From Verrucomicrobiia bacterium (GTDB taxonomy: Bacteria; Verrucomicrobiota; Verrucomicrobiia; Limisphaerales; CAIMTB01), in NCBI GenBank assembly GCA_019634625.1, contig JAHCBA010000027.1, positions 1-64,000 on the forward strand: a DNA stretch of 64,000 nt, read 5' to 3'. The position numbers and the translations under genes were made by a program. The notes beneath the pieces are model-generated. The model ran no database searches. It was not told the DNA's origin and was given only the letters and a program-made list of their open reading frames with translations. Positions 46,208 to 55,150 of the stretch are shown here, piece by piece (positions within the stretch are counted from its first letter, which is position 1; the number at the start of each line of letters is the position of its first letter).

Positions 46208-46870
46208 ATGGAAGAGCGGGCAACGGGAATCGTGGTGCGGGTGCGTCCGTTGACGGAGAGTTCGCTGATTGTGCACTGGCTGACCGAGGAGGCGGGGCGG
46301 GTGGCGACGGTGGCCAAGGGGGCGCGGCGGGCCAGGTCGCCGTACCGGGGCCGGCTGGACTTGTTCCATGAGGCGGCGTTCACCTTCCGGAGGTCGCGCC
46401 GGTCGGAGCTGCACGGGCTGGGGGAGGTGACGCTGCGGACGGTGTTTCCGCAGTTGCGGACGGACTGGAGCCGGCTGGCGCAGGCGGCCTACGGGGTATT
46501 GCTGATCGAGAAGACGACCGAGACGGACACGCCGCTGCCGGGCACGTGGGGGCTGTTCCGGGCGTACCTCGTCCATCTGGAACGGGCCGCGGTGTCGCCA
46601 TTGGCGGTGTGGAGTCTGGAACTGCGGCATTTGGCGGAGTCGGGATTGCTGCCGGGGTGGGAAGGGGGAGGGCTTCCGGAGTCAAGCGGGCAGCTCGCGG
46701 AATCCCTTCTCGAAGCGGAGTGGGGTGATTGGCCCGAGGGCATGCCGGAGGAGGGGGTGTGGCGTCCCCTGGACCGGTGGCTGCGCCGGGTCCTGGGCGA
46801 GGGAGTTGGAGCGGTGCCGAAGGGAAGGGCTGAGGCGTTGGGGCTCTCTGGGGCGATCCGAGCGAGTTGA
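46208..46870 (+). CDS. recO: DNA repair protein RecO
   Basis: 220 residues from MEERATGIVVRVRPLTESS; an alternative GTG five codons earlier overlaps the DUF502 stop and may be used. The N-terminal OB-fold (LIVHWLTEEAGRVATVAKGA) and the helical domain typical of RecO are present. No zinc-finger cysteines are seen in the C-terminal part. It helps load RecA in the RecF pathway. Confidence 0.9.
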   Translation: MEERATGIVVRVRPLTESSLIVHWLTEEAGRVATVAKGARRARSPYRGRLDLFHEAAFTFRRSRRSELHGLGEVTLRTVFPQLRTDWSRLAQAAYGVLLIEKTTETDTPLPGTWGLFRAYLVHLERAAVSPLAVWSLELRHLAESGLLPGWEGGGLPESSGQLAESLLEAEWGDWPEGMPEEGVWRPLDRWLRRVLGEGVGAVPKGRAEALGLSGAIRAS

Positions 46871-46964
46871 GCGATTTGAGGTGCGCGAGGGGGGGTGGAC
46901 CGGGTAGGAGAGGGGTTGCGCCTGGGAGGGCGGCCATGCATCCCGAATCCATACGGGAGGGGCT

Positions 46965-47666
46965 ATGCTTTGTTTCAAGGCGAAGGAAGGTGCCGGTTCC
47001 GGCCAGGGACGACGGCGTGGGGGGTTCACGCTGCTGGAGTTGATGGTGACCGTGGCGGTGGTGGCGCTGCTGGCGAGCCTGCTGGGGGCGGGGGCGGGTC
47101 GGGTTCGGGCGCGGGCGCACGGGGCGATGTGTCTGAATCATCTGCGGCAGTGGGGGCTGGCCACGATGTTGTATGCGCTGGACCATGGCGATTGGCTGCC
47201 CCCCGAGGGCTTCCCAAATCCCGGGGACGCGCAGACAAACCGCGGGTGGTACATCCAGTTGCCGAGGCAGATGGGCATTCCGAGGTACCATGATCAGGCG
47301 TGGCGGACGGACCCTTCCGCCGGGGTGGGTTCGACCGTCTGGCTGTGCCCGGCGAACCGGCGTCGGAGCAACGGCCGGAACCTGTTTCACTATTGCTTGA
47401 ATCAGCACGTGGACGGGACCAGCGAAGGGGACATGCCGACGCGTTTGGGGAGCGTGCCGGAGCCATCGAGGATGGTGTGGCTGTTCGATTCGAAGAACCT
47501 GCCGGCGGTGGGCTATTGGGGGTATGTCCACACGAACCTGCATGTGGGGGGCGCGCAGTTTCTCTTTCTGGACGGGCACGCCCGGCGGTTTCGCGCCATG
47601 GACTACTGGGATTCCGCGGCAGACCGTGGCAGGACGAACCATCCGCGGATCCGATGGGTTCCGTGA
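46965..47666 (+). CDS. Type II secretion pseudopilin-like protein with H-X9-DG motif
   Basis: 233 residues. The prepilin motif GGFTLLELMVTVAVVALLAS follows a 20-residue leader. The C terminus has HVGGAQFLFLDGHARRF, a true H-X9-DG motif. It lies after recO with a 94-bp gap. A type II secretion-related but unassigned envelope role is likely. Confidence 0.9.
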   Translation: MLCFKAKEGAGSGQGRRRGGFTLLELMVTVAVVALLASLLGAGAGRVRARAHGAMCLNHLRQWGLATMLYALDHGDWLPPEGFPNPGDAQTNRGWYIQLPRQMGIPRYHDQAWRTDPSAGVGSTVWLCPANRRRSNGRNLFHYCLNQHVDGTSEGDMPTRLGSVPEPSRMVWLFDSKNLPAVGYWGYVHTNLHVGGAQFLFLDGHARRFRAMDYWDSAADRGRTNHPRIRWVP

Positions 47667-47693
47667 GGCGTCAAGGTCGCGGGTTCCAGCTGC

Positions 47694-47719
47694 GGCCGAC
47701 CGAAGTCGGGACACCGGGC
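47694..47719. repeat. Dispersed hairpin repeat, copy 2
   Basis: GGCCGACCGAAGTCGGGACA followed by CCGGGC: a CCGAC-CGAA-GTCGG hairpin and the GACACCGRGC tail. The G-C pair of copy 1 (35411-35436) is an A-T pair here. Confidence 0.65.
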
Positions 47720-47791
47720 GGGGGGGCACCAGTTTTGCCTTTCCCGGTCCGTGGCCCGCTCCGCACATTGCGCGGGACGACTGCTGCCACC

Positions 47792-48691
47792 ATGAACGAC
47801 GCCGCCCAAGTCCTGCGCGAATTCGCGCCGCGCCATCCGTACTTCGTGGGAATCGACTCCGACGGGTGCGTATTCGACTCGATGGAGATCAAGCACAAGG
47901 AGTGCTTTACGCCGATGTTCATCAAGCACTTCGGCCTCCAGGCGGTGGCGCGGTATGCGCGGGAGGTTTGGGAGTTCGTCAACCTCTACTCGAAGACGCG
48001 GGGCATCAATCGTTACCCGGCCCTCTCCAACGCCCTCACCCTGCTGGCCGAGCGGCCGGAGGTGGCGGCGCGGGGAGTCCGGGTGCCTGGGACCGACGAT
48101 CTGGATGCCTGGATGGCGCGGGAACCCCAGCATTCGCTGTCCACCCTGCGGGCCGAGGTGGAAACGCGCGGCAACGAGGCGCTGGGGCCCGTCCTGGAAT
48201 GGTCCCTGGCGGTGGATCGGCAGATTCAGGACATTGTGCACGGGGTGCCACCGTTTCCGGGTGTTCGCGAATGCCTGGCCCGGCTGGAAGGGCAGGCCGA
48301 TGCCATGGTGATCTCGCAAACCCCCGGAGCGGCCCTCTCCCGCGAGTGGGCGGAGCATGCCCTGGCGAACCAGGTTGCGCTGATTGCCGGGCAGGAACTG
48401 GGATCGAAGAAGGAACATTTGCGTGCGGCGGCAGGCGGGAAGTACCCGCCGGGTCAAGTCCTCATGATCGGGGATGCGCCGGGCGATTTCACGGCGGCCA
48501 AGACCAATCTGGCGCTGTTTTATCCCATCATTCCCGGCCGCGAAGAGGTTTCCTGGCAGCGGTTGTTGTCGGAGGGGCTCGATGCGTTCTTTGCCAACCA
48601 GTATGCGGGGGACTACGAAAGCGCGCTGGTGCGCGAGTTCAACGCATCGCTCCCCGAGCGTCCGCCGTGGCAGTCGATGGGGCGAGGCTGA
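47792..48691 (+). CDS. HAD-superfamily hydrolase
   Basis: 299 residues. Motif I is GIDSDGCVFDS with both aspartates present; motif II is AMVISQTPG; motif III lysine in GSKKEHL; motif IV is VLMIGDAPGDFTAA. The long cap of about 150 residues makes it larger than usual HAD-IA proteins. It is probably a phosphatase of unknown substrate. The start is at MNDAAQVLREFAPRH. A hairpin repeat lies upstream. Confidence 0.88.
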   Translation: MNDAAQVLREFAPRHPYFVGIDSDGCVFDSMEIKHKECFTPMFIKHFGLQAVARYAREVWEFVNLYSKTRGINRYPALSNALTLLAERPEVAARGVRVPGTDDLDAWMAREPQHSLSTLRAEVETRGNEALGPVLEWSLAVDRQIQDIVHGVPPFPGVRECLARLEGQADAMVISQTPGAALSREWAEHALANQVALIAGQELGSKKEHLRAAAGGKYPPGQVLMIGDAPGDFTAAKTNLALFYPIIPGREEVSWQRLLSEGLDAFFANQYAGDYESALVREFNASLPERPPWQSMGRG

Positions 48692-48753
48692 GTCCATGCC
48701 GGGCGAGGCGGTTGGGGATCCGGAGGGGGCGCGAAAACGCCTGTTCGCGCCGA

Positions 48754-48782
48754 TTGACACCTCCCCCCGGCGCGCATAGCCT
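48754..48782 (+). promoter_or_regulatory. Predicted sigma70 promoter of rpsU
   Basis: TTGACA (48754-48759), 17-nt spacer, TAGCCT (48777-48782). The predicted start is near 48789, about 77 nt before the rpsU GTG. A 7-bp hairpin (48729-48750, GCGCGAA/TTCGCGC) directly precedes the -35 box and may end transcription from the HAD gene. Confidence 0.6.
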
Positions 48783-48865
48783 GCCGCTCCATTTTGACCG
48801 GAGCGGCTGTGGTCCGGGGGGTTGCCCTGCTGGAAAGCCGAGGTCGGGAAAGGAAGTGACGTAGC

Positions 48866-49063
48866 GTGACCGAGATCAAACTGAAAAAAGGCGAACCGGT
48901 GGAAAAGGCCCTTCGGCGCCTGAAGAAGAAGGTGGATCGCGAGGGCATCCTCAAGGAGGTCCGGAATCATCGGCATTACGAGAAGCCGAGCGAACGCCGC
49001 CGCCGCAAGCTGAAGGTTGCGCGCTTCAACGCGATGCTGAGCGCCCGCTACGCGGAGCTGTAA
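48866..49063 (+). CDS. rpsU: 30S ribosomal protein S21
   Basis: 65 residues, GTG start, with the S21 pattern MTEIKLKKGEPVEKALRRLK and a basic C-terminal RRRRKLK region. It is a small-subunit protein near the 3' end of 16S rRNA. An AGGA-rich sequence is upstream, though 12 nt away. Confidence 0.95.
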   Translation: MTEIKLKKGEPVEKALRRLKKKVDREGILKEVRNHRHYEKPSERRRRKLKVARFNAMLSARYAEL

Positions 49064-49202
49064 GGCTCTGGCGTCTGGTGGGCAGCTCGACAGCCGCGGC
49101 TTGGCGATTTCCGTTGGCGGGATGGCGTGTGGAGCTTGCCGGGATCTGACCTGGCGTTCCTTCGGGGTCCACTGCGCCATCCCGGCCACGGGCTAGGCGA
49201 TC

Positions 49203-50117
49203 ATGTATTCGCTTTCCAGTTGCTGGAATTCAGGCCGGCATACCTGTGGCCGACAGATGCTGCAGGAGATCCGGTCCTTGGGGTTCGAGTATGCCGAGTT
49301 GAGCCACGGGATTCGGCTTGGGCTGCTCCCGGGCATCATTGAGGCGGTCGAGGCCGGCGAGATCAAGATCTCCTCCCTGCACAACTTCTGCCCGCTTCCG
49401 ATCGGCATCCATTATCCGGCGCCCAACCTGTTCAAGTTCACCGCGTTGGATCGTCGGGAACGGGACAACGCATGGAAGCACACCCTGAAGACGCTGGACA
49501 CGGCGGCGCGCCTGAAGGCTTCCCTGGTGGTGTTGCACATGGGGGCGGTGGAGATGCGGGACTACACGGACCGGTTGCTCGAGATGATCGAGGCTGGGAA
49601 GCGTGAGACGCCTAAGTACGAGAAGCTGTTGGAAGAAGCGGTTCACAAGCGGGAATCGCGCAAGGAACCGCATGTGGAGGTGGCCTACGCTTTCCTGCGG
49701 GCCCTGGCGGAGGAGGCATCGAGCCGGGGCGTGCGGTTGGCGATCGAGAACCGGGAGGCCATCGAAGAGATCCCGTTCGAGAGCGATTTCCACCTGTTTT
49801 TCCGGGAGTTTCCGCAGTCCTGCATTGGGTATTGGCACGACACCGGCCATGGGCAGATCAAGGAGAATCTCGGGTTGATCCATCATGCGATGCATGTGGG
49901 CGGGCTGGCGGATCGGTTGCTCGGATTCCACATCCACGATGTCGGCTTTCCGGGGCGTGACCACATGGTTCCCGGGACGGGCACGATCGATTTTGCCGCA
50001 CTCGCGCCCTATGTCCGGCCGGAACACTTGAAAGTTCTGGAACTTAGCCCGTCGGCTCCCGCCGAAATGATCCCGCAGGGCCTGGCGCACATCCAGGGCC
50101 TGTGGGGTCCCGAGTGA
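49203..50117 (+). CDS. Sugar phosphate isomerase/epimerase-type TIM-barrel protein
   Basis: 304 residues of the AP endonuclease 2/xylose-isomerase-like family. Metal-site-like residues include HNFCPL, VVLHMGAVE, LAIENRE, YWHDTGHG and GFHIHDVGF. The substrate is unknown; an isomerase or epimerase is the best guess. The last base pairs overlap the next gene in GTGA form. Confidence 0.88.
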   Translation: MYSLSSCWNSGRHTCGRQMLQEIRSLGFEYAELSHGIRLGLLPGIIEAVEAGEIKISSLHNFCPLPIGIHYPAPNLFKFTALDRRERDNAWKHTLKTLDTAARLKASLVVLHMGAVEMRDYTDRLLEMIEAGKRETPKYEKLLEEAVHKRESRKEPHVEVAYAFLRALAEEASSRGVRLAIENREAIEEIPFESDFHLFFREFPQSCIGYWHDTGHGQIKENLGLIHHAMHVGGLADRLLGFHIHDVGFPGRDHMVPGTGTIDFAALAPYVRPEHLKVLELSPSAPAEMIPQGLAHIQGLWGPE

Positions 50118-51232
50118 AAGGGGCGGTCCGCAGGATCTGGTCAGTTGCCTGGCGGTTGGGGATGGCCGGAGTGCTTCTGGCCTGGGCGTTTCATGCGATT
50201 TTTCACGACCAGAGCCGGTCGGTCTTGGCGGCTGAGGGAGTGGTGCTGGACGCCATGCCGCGTTGGGAACGCTGGGTGACGGTGTGGCGGTTGGGTCCGG
50301 TGGAATTGGGGCGGACGCTTCTTGCCGTGCAGGCTGGCTGGCTGATCGCTTCGATCGGGTTGTGGGGGTTGACGATCCTGCTGGGTGCCTGGCGGTGGTG
50401 GCTGGTGCTGCGATCGCAGGGGTTGAACCCCGGTTTCCGGCGGACCCTGGAAATCTCCTTCATCGCCCATTTCTTCAACTCGTTCCTGCTGGGGGCCACC
50501 GGCGGCGACCTGTTGAAGGCGTATTACGCGGCCCGGGTGACGCATCACCTCAAGACCGAAGCGGTCACCAGCGTGCTGCTTGACCGCGTCCTGGGGCTCT
50601 TCGCGATGCTGGCTTTCGCCACCTGCCTGTTGATTCCCAATCTCGGGATGGTGCTGAACCACCCGCGGATGGTGCTGTTGGGAGCGGTGGTGCTGGGCAT
50701 GACGGTGGCGGCCGGTGGATTTCTGCTGGTATCCCTGCGGGGAGGCGTTTCCCAGGTGTTGCCGAATGCCCGGCATTGGCTGCGTCGCCTGCCTCGCGCC
50801 GCGATGATCGAGCGGGCGCTCGAATCGTGCCGGGTTTTGGGCAGGTCCCGGGCCGTGCTGGGAAAGGCGCTGGTGTTATCCGTCGTGTTGACGGCGGTTT
50901 GCGTGATTCAGTTGATGACCTTGGTATGGGGGTACGGGTTGCAGGTGGCATGGACACCGATGTTCCTGGTGGTGCCGGCGGTGATCTGCATTTCGGCGCT
51001 GCCGTTGACGCCGAATGGTCTTGGGGTCCGGGACAACCTTTACCTGTATCTGCTGAGCCTGCCCGAGATTGGAATCGGCGCCGGCACGGCCGTGGCGATT
51101 TCGTTGGTGGCCTACGCGGGGAGTCTGGTCTGGAGTGCGGTGGGCGGGGTGCTGTACGTCTTCCGGCGGCGGGAACGGCACTTGGCCGAGGCGGTGGCTG
51201 AGGAATCGGCCGAGGCTGGGCGGGACGGTTGA
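50114..51232 (+). CDS. Flippase-like integral membrane protein (LPG synthase TM region/UPF0104)
   Basis: 372 residues, with a GTG start overlapping the previous stop and a possible start 4 codons upstream. About eight hydrophobic segments and the family motif NSFLLGATGGDLLKAYY followed by SVLLDRVLG identify the lysylphosphatidylglycerol synthetase transmembrane/UPF0104 family. Members move lipids or carry glycolipid steps. The substrate is unknown. Confidence 0.88.
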   Translation: MKGAVRRIWSVAWRLGMAGVLLAWAFHAIFHDQSRSVLAAEGVVLDAMPRWERWVTVWRLGPVELGRTLLAVQAGWLIASIGLWGLTILLGAWRWWLVLRSQGLNPGFRRTLEISFIAHFFNSFLLGATGGDLLKAYYAARVTHHLKTEAVTSVLLDRVLGLFAMLAFATCLLIPNLGMVLNHPRMVLLGAVVLGMTVAAGGFLLVSLRGGVSQVLPNARHWLRRLPRAAMIERALESCRVLGRSRAVLGKALVLSVVLTAVCVIQLMTLVWGYGLQVAWTPMFLVVPAVICISALPLTPNGLGVRDNLYLYLLSLPEIGIGAGTAVAISLVAYAGSLVWSAVGGVLYVFRRRERHLAEAVAEESAEAGRDG

Positions 51233-51317
51233 GAGGCGGCGCCCGACTCCTTCTCATCTGCGCTGCGATCCGGACGTTGGATTTTGAGCGCCGGCAAGCC
51301 TTTGGACTTCGCCCATC

Positions 51318-51461
51318 GAGTCAATAAAATGAACCTGACTTATTAATCAGGGGAGCGAGTACGGAGATCAAAAGTCAATGCAATGAACCTGGCTTATTAT
51401 TTGAGAAACGGCGTCAACAAACTAAACCTGGAGTCAACAAATCAAACCGGGCTTAATAACT
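51318..51461. repeat. Cluster of AT-rich dispersed elements (no transposase nearby)
   Basis: Four degenerate units, starting near 51320 (GTCAATAAAATGAACCTGAC), 51374 (GTCAATGCAATGAACCTGGC), 51413 (GTCAACAAACTAAACCTGG) and 51433 (GTCAACAAATCAAACCGGGC). Irregular spacing (54, 39 and 20 bp) shows they are separate insertions rather than a simple tandem array. They fill most of the 301-bp gap before the SPFH gene. Confidence 0.7.
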
Positions 51462-51534
51462 ATGGGGCGTCCTTTTTTCTGGAGAGTTTTCCGCAACTCC
51501 CCTATCCGCTGGGACATCATCCATCCGGGCAGCC

Positions 51535-52617
51535 ATGAGCATCCTCAAATTTCTGCGGTCACAGGCGTGGGAGATCATTCAGTGGGAGGAGAACGACGTC
51601 CGGGACACCCTAAGCTTCCGATGGCCGGACGAGGATCGGGAGATCAAGCGAGGGGCGCAGTTGATCGTGCGGGAGAGCCAGATGGTGCAGTTCGTGTACC
51701 TCGGGCAGTACGGCGACCTGCTGGGGCCCGGGAAGCATTCGCTGACCACCGACAACATTCCGATCCTCTCGCGGCTCAAGGGCTGGAAGTACGGCTTCGA
51801 GAGCCCGTTCAAGGCGGATGTGTACTACATCGTCACCCGCCTGTTTTCGGGAAACAAGTGGGGGACCTCGAACCCGATCATGATGCGGGACAAGGACTTT
51901 GGGGTCGTGCGGGTGCGGGCGTACGGCACCTTCGATTTCCGGATCGTGAATCCGCCGGTTTTTCTGCGGGAAGTGGCGGGAACAGACCATCAGTTCCGGC
52001 TGGACGAGTTTCACGACACGATGCGGTCCCGGATTGTGAGTGTTTTCAGCGACGCAGTGGCCAGTGCGCAGATTCCGGTGCTGGACCTTGCGACCCGGTA
52101 CCAGGAGGTGGGCGAAGCGATCCTGCCGCTGATCAATCCGCAGACGTCCGCGAAGTACGGCATCGAGATCACGAGTTTCATCCTGGAGAACGCCTCCGTG
52201 CCACCGGAGGTGGAGGCGGCCATCGACAAGCGATCGAGCATGTCGGTGGTGGGCGACCTGAACGACTACGTGAAGTTCCAGATGGCCCAGGGCATGGAGA
52301 AGGGGGAGGGCAGCACCGGGAGTGCGGCGGCGCAATTGGGCATTGGACTGGCCATGGCCCAACAGATGGCCCAGCAGTTTGCCCAACCGGCCGGCACGCC
52401 GGCCGCGGCCGCGGCCCCGGCCGCGGCGGTTGGGGTTGGGGCGGCGGCCGCACCGCAGTCGCCACGGCTCTATTCGCCGGAGGAGGTGGCCCAGGCGCTG
52501 GGCGTTACGGAGGCCGATGTGCTATCGACATTGGAATCGGGGGAATTGAAGGGGCGCCGGATCGGGAGTGCGTGGCGCGTATCGCAGGCGGCGCTGGACG
52601 AATTCCTGGCCCACTGA
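51535..52617 (+). CDS. SPFH-domain protein with C-terminal excisionase-type HTH
   Basis: 360 residues. The N-terminal SPFH/virion-core-like part (about 1-255) resembles B. subtilis YdjI: MSILKFLRSQAWEIIQWEEN, GPGKHSLTTDNIPI, and VVRVRAYGTFDFRI. An Ala/Pro/Gln-rich linker follows (265-305). The last 50 residues form an excisionase/MerR-like helix-turn-helix (LYSPEEVAQALGVTEADVLS, then GELKGRRIGSAWRVSQAALD). This domain usually binds DNA, which is unusual for a membrane-associated SPFH protein; a peptide-binding use is possible. The zinc-ribbon partner starts 63 bp downstream. Confidence 0.85.
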   Translation: MSILKFLRSQAWEIIQWEENDVRDTLSFRWPDEDREIKRGAQLIVRESQMVQFVYLGQYGDLLGPGKHSLTTDNIPILSRLKGWKYGFESPFKADVYYIVTRLFSGNKWGTSNPIMMRDKDFGVVRVRAYGTFDFRIVNPPVFLREVAGTDHQFRLDEFHDTMRSRIVSVFSDAVASAQIPVLDLATRYQEVGEAILPLINPQTSAKYGIEITSFILENASVPPEVEAAIDKRSSMSVVGDLNDYVKFQMAQGMEKGEGSTGSAAAQLGIGLAMAQQMAQQFAQPAGTPAAAAAPAAAVGVGAAAAPQSPRLYSPEEVAQALGVTEADVLSTLESGELKGRRIGSAWRVSQAALDEFLAH

Positions 52618-52680
52618 GGAGTTCCGGAACGGTGAGGAAGGGTCGGAATTGGGTGGACGGTGCGGGGCCGGGGTTTCGGC

Positions 52681-53817
52681 ATGGCGCCCGCCCCCGGCAA
52701 TGAGGCCTTGGATCGCGTCATGTCCGACTTCCAATCGATTCAGAAATACGCCTGCCCCGCATGCGGGGCCGATGCCCGGTGGGACGCGGGGCGCCAATTG
52801 CTGGTTTGTCCGTACTGCAGCACCGTTTCCCCGGCGCGCCTCGGGGCGGACGGGCAATGGGTTGGGGAGAACGACCTGGTCGAGGCCCTGCGTCAATTGA
52901 CTCCGGACCAGCGCGGTTGGCAGGCCTCCACCAAGTCGGTCCAATGCCGGAACTGCCACGCCATTTCCGTCTTCGAAGCGCGGCGCGTTGCGCAGCGCTG
53001 CGATTTCTGCGGGTCCCCGTCGATCGTGGCGGTGGAGGCGCAGCGAGCGCCGATCCGGCCCAGCGGGGTGCTGCCGTTCCAGGTGCCGGTGGATGCGGTG
53101 CGGGAACAGATGCGCGTCTGGTATGCCTCGCGCTGGTTTGCGCCCAACCGGCTTCGATCCCGGGCCCTGACCGACACCGTCCATGGCGTGTACCTGCCCT
53201 ACTGGACCTTCGACGCCCAGGTGATGGCCCGGTGGTCGGCGGAGGCGGGGCATTACTATTACGAGACGCAGACCTACCGGGACGCCAACGGGAACCGGCA
53301 GACGCGGCAGGTGCGGCGGATTCGGTGGGTGCCCAGTTCCGGGCGGCTGAGCCACTTTTTCGATGACGAGCCAGTGCCTGCGACCAAGGGGGTGCGGACG
53401 GATCTGCTGCGGGGCATCGAGCCGTTTCCGACGAAGACGGAGTTGAAGCCGTATGACGCGGGATATCTGGCGGGCTGGGTGGTGGAGCAGTACCAGATCG
53501 ACCTGGTGGCGGCGGCCAGGAAGGCGCGGGAGGCGATGGACGCGAAGGCCCGCGGGTTATGTGCGGCCCAGGTTCCCGGGGACACCCATCGGAACCTGCG
53601 GGTGCAGGCGGACTATTCCTCGCAGACCTTCAAGCACCTTCTCGTGCCGGTCTGGCTGTTGAATTACCAGTTCGGGCGCACCACGTATCAGGTCCTGGTC
53701 AACGGCTCGACGGGCAGGATTGCCGGGGACCGTCCCTACAGTTGGGTGAAGATCGTCCTGACGATCCTGGCGGTGGGAGTGCTTGCGGTGTTGGCAGCGG
53801 CCCTCGTTCAGCGGTAG
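52681..53817 (+). CDS. Zinc-ribbon membrane protein (YdjG-like partner of SPFH protein)
   Basis: 378 residues from MAPAPGNEALDRVM; a GTG 21 nt upstream is a possible start. Two zinc ribbons are seen: CPACGADARW with CPYC, and CRNCHAIS with CDFCGSPS. The middle part has repeated aromatic beta-sheet sequence (YLPYWTFDAQVMARW), and there is one C-terminal membrane segment (IVLTILAVGVLAVLAAALV). Gene order with the SPFH protein recalls the B. subtilis ydjF-I stress locus, but no PspA homologue is present here. Function in membrane stress is inference. Confidence 0.82.
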   Translation: MAPAPGNEALDRVMSDFQSIQKYACPACGADARWDAGRQLLVCPYCSTVSPARLGADGQWVGENDLVEALRQLTPDQRGWQASTKSVQCRNCHAISVFEARRVAQRCDFCGSPSIVAVEAQRAPIRPSGVLPFQVPVDAVREQMRVWYASRWFAPNRLRSRALTDTVHGVYLPYWTFDAQVMARWSAEAGHYYYETQTYRDANGNRQTRQVRRIRWVPSSGRLSHFFDDEPVPATKGVRTDLLRGIEPFPTKTELKPYDAGYLAGWVVEQYQIDLVAAARKAREAMDAKARGLCAAQVPGDTHRNLRVQADYSSQTFKHLLVPVWLLNYQFGRTTYQVLVNGSTGRIAGDRPYSWVKIVLTILAVGVLAVLAAALVQR

Positions 53818-53830
53818 GGTGGGGTTCCGG

Positions 53831-54856
53831 TCATACGAAGGTGGCGTCGGGCAGTTCGGGGGAGAAGAGCCGTTCCCAACGATGGGGGAACGGGTGCCAG
53901 ACGATCGCCTGGAACAGGAGGGATCGAACGCGCCAGCGGGAGACCTTCCAGCGCCTGGCCGGGTTCAGGACCCGGTTCACCGCCAGCAGGCGCAGGGTTT
54001 CGGCGCCGATCAGGAGGGGGAGGGCACACCCGAGCCGGACGCGGAATTGGTTCCGGGGCGTGGTGCAGGTGTAGCGCCAGCCGGCCGTGAGGTGGTCGGC
54101 GGCTTGGAGGAGAAGGGCGGAGTAGAGGGGGCGAAAGCGGGGTTCGGTGCCGGGATCCAGGAGGTCTTCCGGTTGGAGCCCTTGTTGGTCGAGGGATGCG
54201 CGAGGGATATAGCACCGGCCCTGGCGGAGATCGACGGGCAGATCCCGGAGGATGTTGACCAGTTGAAGTCCTTTGCCGAAGCGGCCGGCATCATCGAGGT
54301 AGCGGGCCATGCAGAGGGGTTCGCGGGGATAAAGGTGCGAGCGGCAGAGCCGGGTCCAGAAGCCTCCGACACAACCGGCGACCCGGAAGGTGTAGTCGTC
54401 CAGATCACCCTCGGTGGCGAGGGCGACCACCTGTCCCGGGTCAGCCTCACCGAAGCGCCTGAGGTCGAGTTCCTGTCCGCTGGCGATTGTCTCCAGGACC
54501 TCACGGACGCAGCAGCGGTCGAAGCAGGCGAAGCGGTTGAGTTCGGCGATCACTTCCTCGATGCGTTGCAGGAGGAGGCGCTCGGCGGGCCGGGCCTGGT
54601 TCTCCGCCAGGGACCCGAAATCGACCGGCCCGGCACGGACGCCCAGGATGCGGTCCTTGAGGAGGTGCAGGGCCTCGATCCGCAGGTCCATCGGGAGGAT
54701 GGCGGTGTCCGCGATGGTGTCGGTGGCGCGAGCGAGCAGGTAGGCGACGCCGATCTGCGTCCGGACGGGTGTGGGCAGGAGCCTCAGGGTGAGGTGGAAC
54801 GAGCGCGAAACCTCGCGCAGGAGGCAGGTGAGCGGAGCCGACTCGGGCGCGGTCAT
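53831..54856 (-). CDS. Squalene/phytoene synthase family protein
   Basis: 341 residues starting MTAPESAPLTCLLREVSRSF; an upstream ATG five codons earlier is also possible. The first aspartate motif is DTIAD within ARATDTIADT, and the second is NILRDLPVD in KGLQLVNILRDLPVDLRQGR. The conserved regions look nearer to true squalene synthase than to HpnC/HpnD or phytoene synthase. It would condense two prenyl diphosphates, giving squalene or a carotenoid precursor. No other isoprenoid gene is next to it, and a 14-bp gap separates it from the convergent zinc-ribbon gene. Confidence 0.85.
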   Translation of the reverse strand: MTAPESAPLTCLLREVSRSFHLTLRLLPTPVRTQIGVAYLLARATDTIADTAILPMDLRIEALHLLKDRILGVRAGPVDFGSLAENQARPAERLLLQRIEEVIAELNRFACFDRCCVREVLETIASGQELDLRRFGEADPGQVVALATEGDLDDYTFRVAGCVGGFWTRLCRSHLYPREPLCMARYLDDAGRFGKGLQLVNILRDLPVDLRQGRCYIPRASLDQQGLQPEDLLDPGTEPRFRPLYSALLLQAADHLTAGWRYTCTTPRNQFRVRLGCALPLLIGAETLRLLAVNRVLNPARRWKVSRWRVRSLLFQAIVWHPFPHRWERLFSPELPDATFV

Positions 54857-55150
54857 GCGGTTGGGGCTCATCCTATGCGAGAAGATTCCGTCCGCCAACG
54901 GCGTCGATGCGGCCGGGCGCAGAGATCACGCGGCTGAGTCGTCTGTTACAGGGCCGTTGGCAGATTCCGTTGGCGAGGTTGCGCAGGCGAGCCGGCACCT
55001 TGCCGTCGATAGCCAGAACCCATCTCCCCTGCCCCCGTTGCCCATCCGCCCGATCCGGGCGAATCCATCGTGGGCCACCCGGCCACCCAACCTTCCGGGC
55101 GGAAACCCGGAACTTTGCAAGGGCCGATCCATCTGGCGTAGTGGCGCTTT
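54857..55150. other. Intergenic region between divergent squalene synthase-like and Sua5-like genes
   Basis: No gene is apparent in these 294 bp. It contains a 7-bp hairpin (TTCCGGG, CGGAAA loop, CCCGGAA at 55093-55112) about 40 bp before the Sua5-like start. No clear promoter was identified. Confidence 0.5.

Noticed and set aside
48692-48865. tRNA or small RNA gene before rpsU
   Set aside because: No cloverleaf could be drawn; the segment is explained by a hairpin, a promoter and a leader.
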